64,000 nucleotides of DNA. It comes from JBFLYO01 sp040756745 (GTDB taxonomy: Bacteria; Bacteroidota; Ignavibacteria; UBA10030; UBA6906). The position numbers were made by a program, and so were the translations under genes. Location: positions 34,650 through 98,649 of the forward strand of contig JBFLYO010000012.1 of the NCBI GenBank assembly GCA_040756745.1, read 5' to 3'. The notes beneath the pieces were generated by a model that worked only from the letters and a program-made list of their open reading frames with translations, had not been told where the DNA came from and did not search any database. This document shows positions 62,888 to 64,000 of the stretch, in pieces. Numbering within the stretch: the first letter of the stretch is position 1; each line of letters opens with the position of its first letter.

Positions 62888-64000
62888 ATGAGAGACCAAT
62901 CCATCTGTCTGGCACTTCTCAGCGCTCTTCTTTGCTCATATGCGGCTGCTCAATTTGTCCAGCAAGGGAACAAACTTGTTGGGACAGGTGCTACGGGGGG
63001 TGCTCAACAAGGCTGTTCTGTTTCTATTTCATCAGATGGGAATACAGCACTTGTAGGTGGACATTGGGACAACAACACAGGGGCGACCTGGGTGTTCACA
63101 CGGACTGGTGGTGTGTGGAGCCAGCAGGGAAACAAACTTGTCGGCACTGGTGCCGTGGGAAATGCCGAGCAAGGCACTTCTGTTTTCATATCGCCGGATG
63201 GGAATACAGCCATCGTGGGTGGACCGTTGGACAACTATTCAACAGGAGCTGCGTGGGTGTTCACACGTACCGGTGGCGTTTGGAGCCAGCAGGGAAACAA
63301 ACTTGTCGGCACCGGTTTCGACAAGGCAGGGGGTGGTGTTGCCCAAGGTAGTTCTGTTTCGCTTTCATCAGATGGCAGCACAGCACTTGTGGGTGGACCC
63401 TGGGATAATAACCACAAAGGGGCTACTTGGGTGTTCACGCGGAGTGGCGGAGCATGGAGCCAGCAAGGGAACAAACTTGTCGGCACCGGTGCCGTGGGAG
63501 ACGCCCAGCAAAGCAATTCTGTTTCAATTACGTCAGATGGGAACACAGCACTTGTGGGCGGGCCATTGGACAATAGCCATGCAGGGGCAGCGTGGGTGTT
63601 CACGCGGAGTGGTGGCGTGTGGAGCCAGCAAGGGAACAAGCTTGTGGGCACCGGTGCCGTGGGGAGTGCCCAGCAAGGCGCTTCTGTTTCACTTTCGTCA
63701 GATGGGAGCACGGCACTTGTGGGTGGGCCTCGAGACAATAGCAATACAGGGGCAACGTGGGTGTTCACGCGGAGTGGTGGCGTGTGGACCCAGCAAGGCA
63801 ACAAGCTTGTTGGAACCGTTGCCGCAGAGTTTACCTACCAAGGTTGTTCTGTTTCTATTTCATCAGATGGGAACACCGCCATCGTGGGCGGAGAATTGGC
63901 TGAAGGCGCGTGGATGTGCACGCGGACTGGTGGCGTGTGGAGCCAGCTAGGGAACAAGCTTGTGGGTACCGGCGCCGTAGGGTTTAGCGGCCAAGGCACT
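62888..64000 (+). CDS. FG-GAP_2 tandem-repeat exported protein, right edge cut
   Basis: Open from ATG 62888 through the window's right edge (371 codons, no stop). The signal peptide (LALLSALLCSYAA, then QFVQQGNKLV) is followed by about six repeats of 51-58 residues, mostly 55. Each has W-SQQGNKLVGTG, an SVS-SSDG-TALVGG turn and TGATWVFTRSGGV. This is the FG-GAP_2 type, forming an extracellular beta-propeller. The 165-base DNA period is nearly constant, with one eight-residue insertion in the third unit. Function unknown; C-terminus not visible. Confidence 0.85.
   Translation, partial: MRDQSICLALLSALLCSYAAAQFVQQGNKLVGTGATGGAQQGCSVSISSDGNTALVGGHWDNNTGATWVFTRTGGVWSQQGNKLVGTGAVGNAEQGTSVFISPDGNTAIVGGPLDNYSTGAAWVFTRTGGVWSQQGNKLVGTGFDKAGGGVAQGSSVSLSSDGSTALVGGPWDNNHKGATWVFTRSGGAWSQQGNKLVGTGAVGDAQQSNSVSITSDGNTALVGGPLDNSHAGAAWVFTRSGGVWSQQGNKLVGTGAVGSAQQGASVSLSSDGSTALVGGPRDNSNTGATWVFTRSGGVWTQQGNKLVGTVAAEFTYQGCSVSISSDGNTAIVGGELAEGAWMCTRTGGVWSQLGNKLVGTGAVGFSGQGT

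Noticed and set aside
63057..63950. 297-codon plus-strand frame in the repeat region
   Set aside because: It is a shifted frame through the FG-GAP_2 repeats. The frame from 62888 has a signal peptide and family motifs in every unit.
62888..64000. Periodic repeats read as a CRISPR array
   Set aside because: The period is 153-174 bases, is coding throughout and varies as protein repeats do; no 20-40 base repeat/spacer structure is seen.

Overview
The window is G+C-rich, gene-dense bacterial chromosome with short intergenic gaps and no phage, transposase, rRNA or CRISPR. It most likely comes from the Bacteroidota/Ignavibacteria/Kapabacteria side of the FCB group. The support is a secreted protease with a FlgD/type-IX-like C-terminal sorting domain, a TonB receptor with a carboxypeptidase-like N-terminal domain, a bacillithiol gene (bshB1), a DUF3098-like small protein and, most tellingly, repeated promoters of the form TTG-N20-TAnnTTG, the Bacteroidota sigma-A type. 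Unlike many Bacteroidia, many genes also carry good Shine-Dalgarno sequences. I cannot assign a genus.

Layout. 1-12.7 kb: the start of a lipoprotein gene (minus), then proS, an aldehyde dehydrogenase, dnaE, trxA, a small lipoprotein, a PlsC acyltransferase (minus), YceI, a two-domain VOC protein, a HerA/DUF853 ATPase and an outer-membrane barrel. 12.7-15.5 kb (minus): an aminotransferase and pckA, together a route from aspartate through oxaloacetate to PEP. 16-24.9 kb: a lipoprotein with a strong terminator, a CDF metal transporter, two membrane proteins, a YncE-propeller/phosphoesterase fusion, an RDD protein and a HEAT-repeat/cyclophilin fusion.

25.0-45.4 kb is one long plus-strand run: aspS, an AtuA pair, prfB with its programmed +1 frameshift, lolC/lolE/lolD, a possible small RNA or attenuator, a DUF3098-like protein, hypothetical genes, CapA, BamD, a thioesterase, an FG-GAP protein, a secreted metalloprotease and the cytochrome c maturation set ccmABCDEF. 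CcmE is the CXXXY variant, and no ccmG or ccmH is present. A rho-independent terminator closes the run.

45.5-58 kb: DUF2231 and bshB1 (minus), a TonB receptor, xseA-xseB-dxs, a Gfo/Idh/MocA oxidoreductase, a PhoB/PhoR-like two-component pair, ribD-ribE and secG. 58.1-61.8 kb holds the most unusual module. A histidine kinase with a cyclic-nucleotide-binding-like domain diverges from a receiver/glutaredoxin-like/thioredoxin-reductase-like fusion that has lost both redox cysteine pairs; a small alpha-beta protein follows the fusion. 61.8-62.5 kb: tRNA-Lys(CTT) and a four-helix-bundle (S23/IVS-type) gene enclosed by 32-base inverted repeats. The window ends inside a tandem-repeat FG-GAP_2 protein.

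Limits: all assignments come from reading the sequence and from family knowledge. No database search was run.
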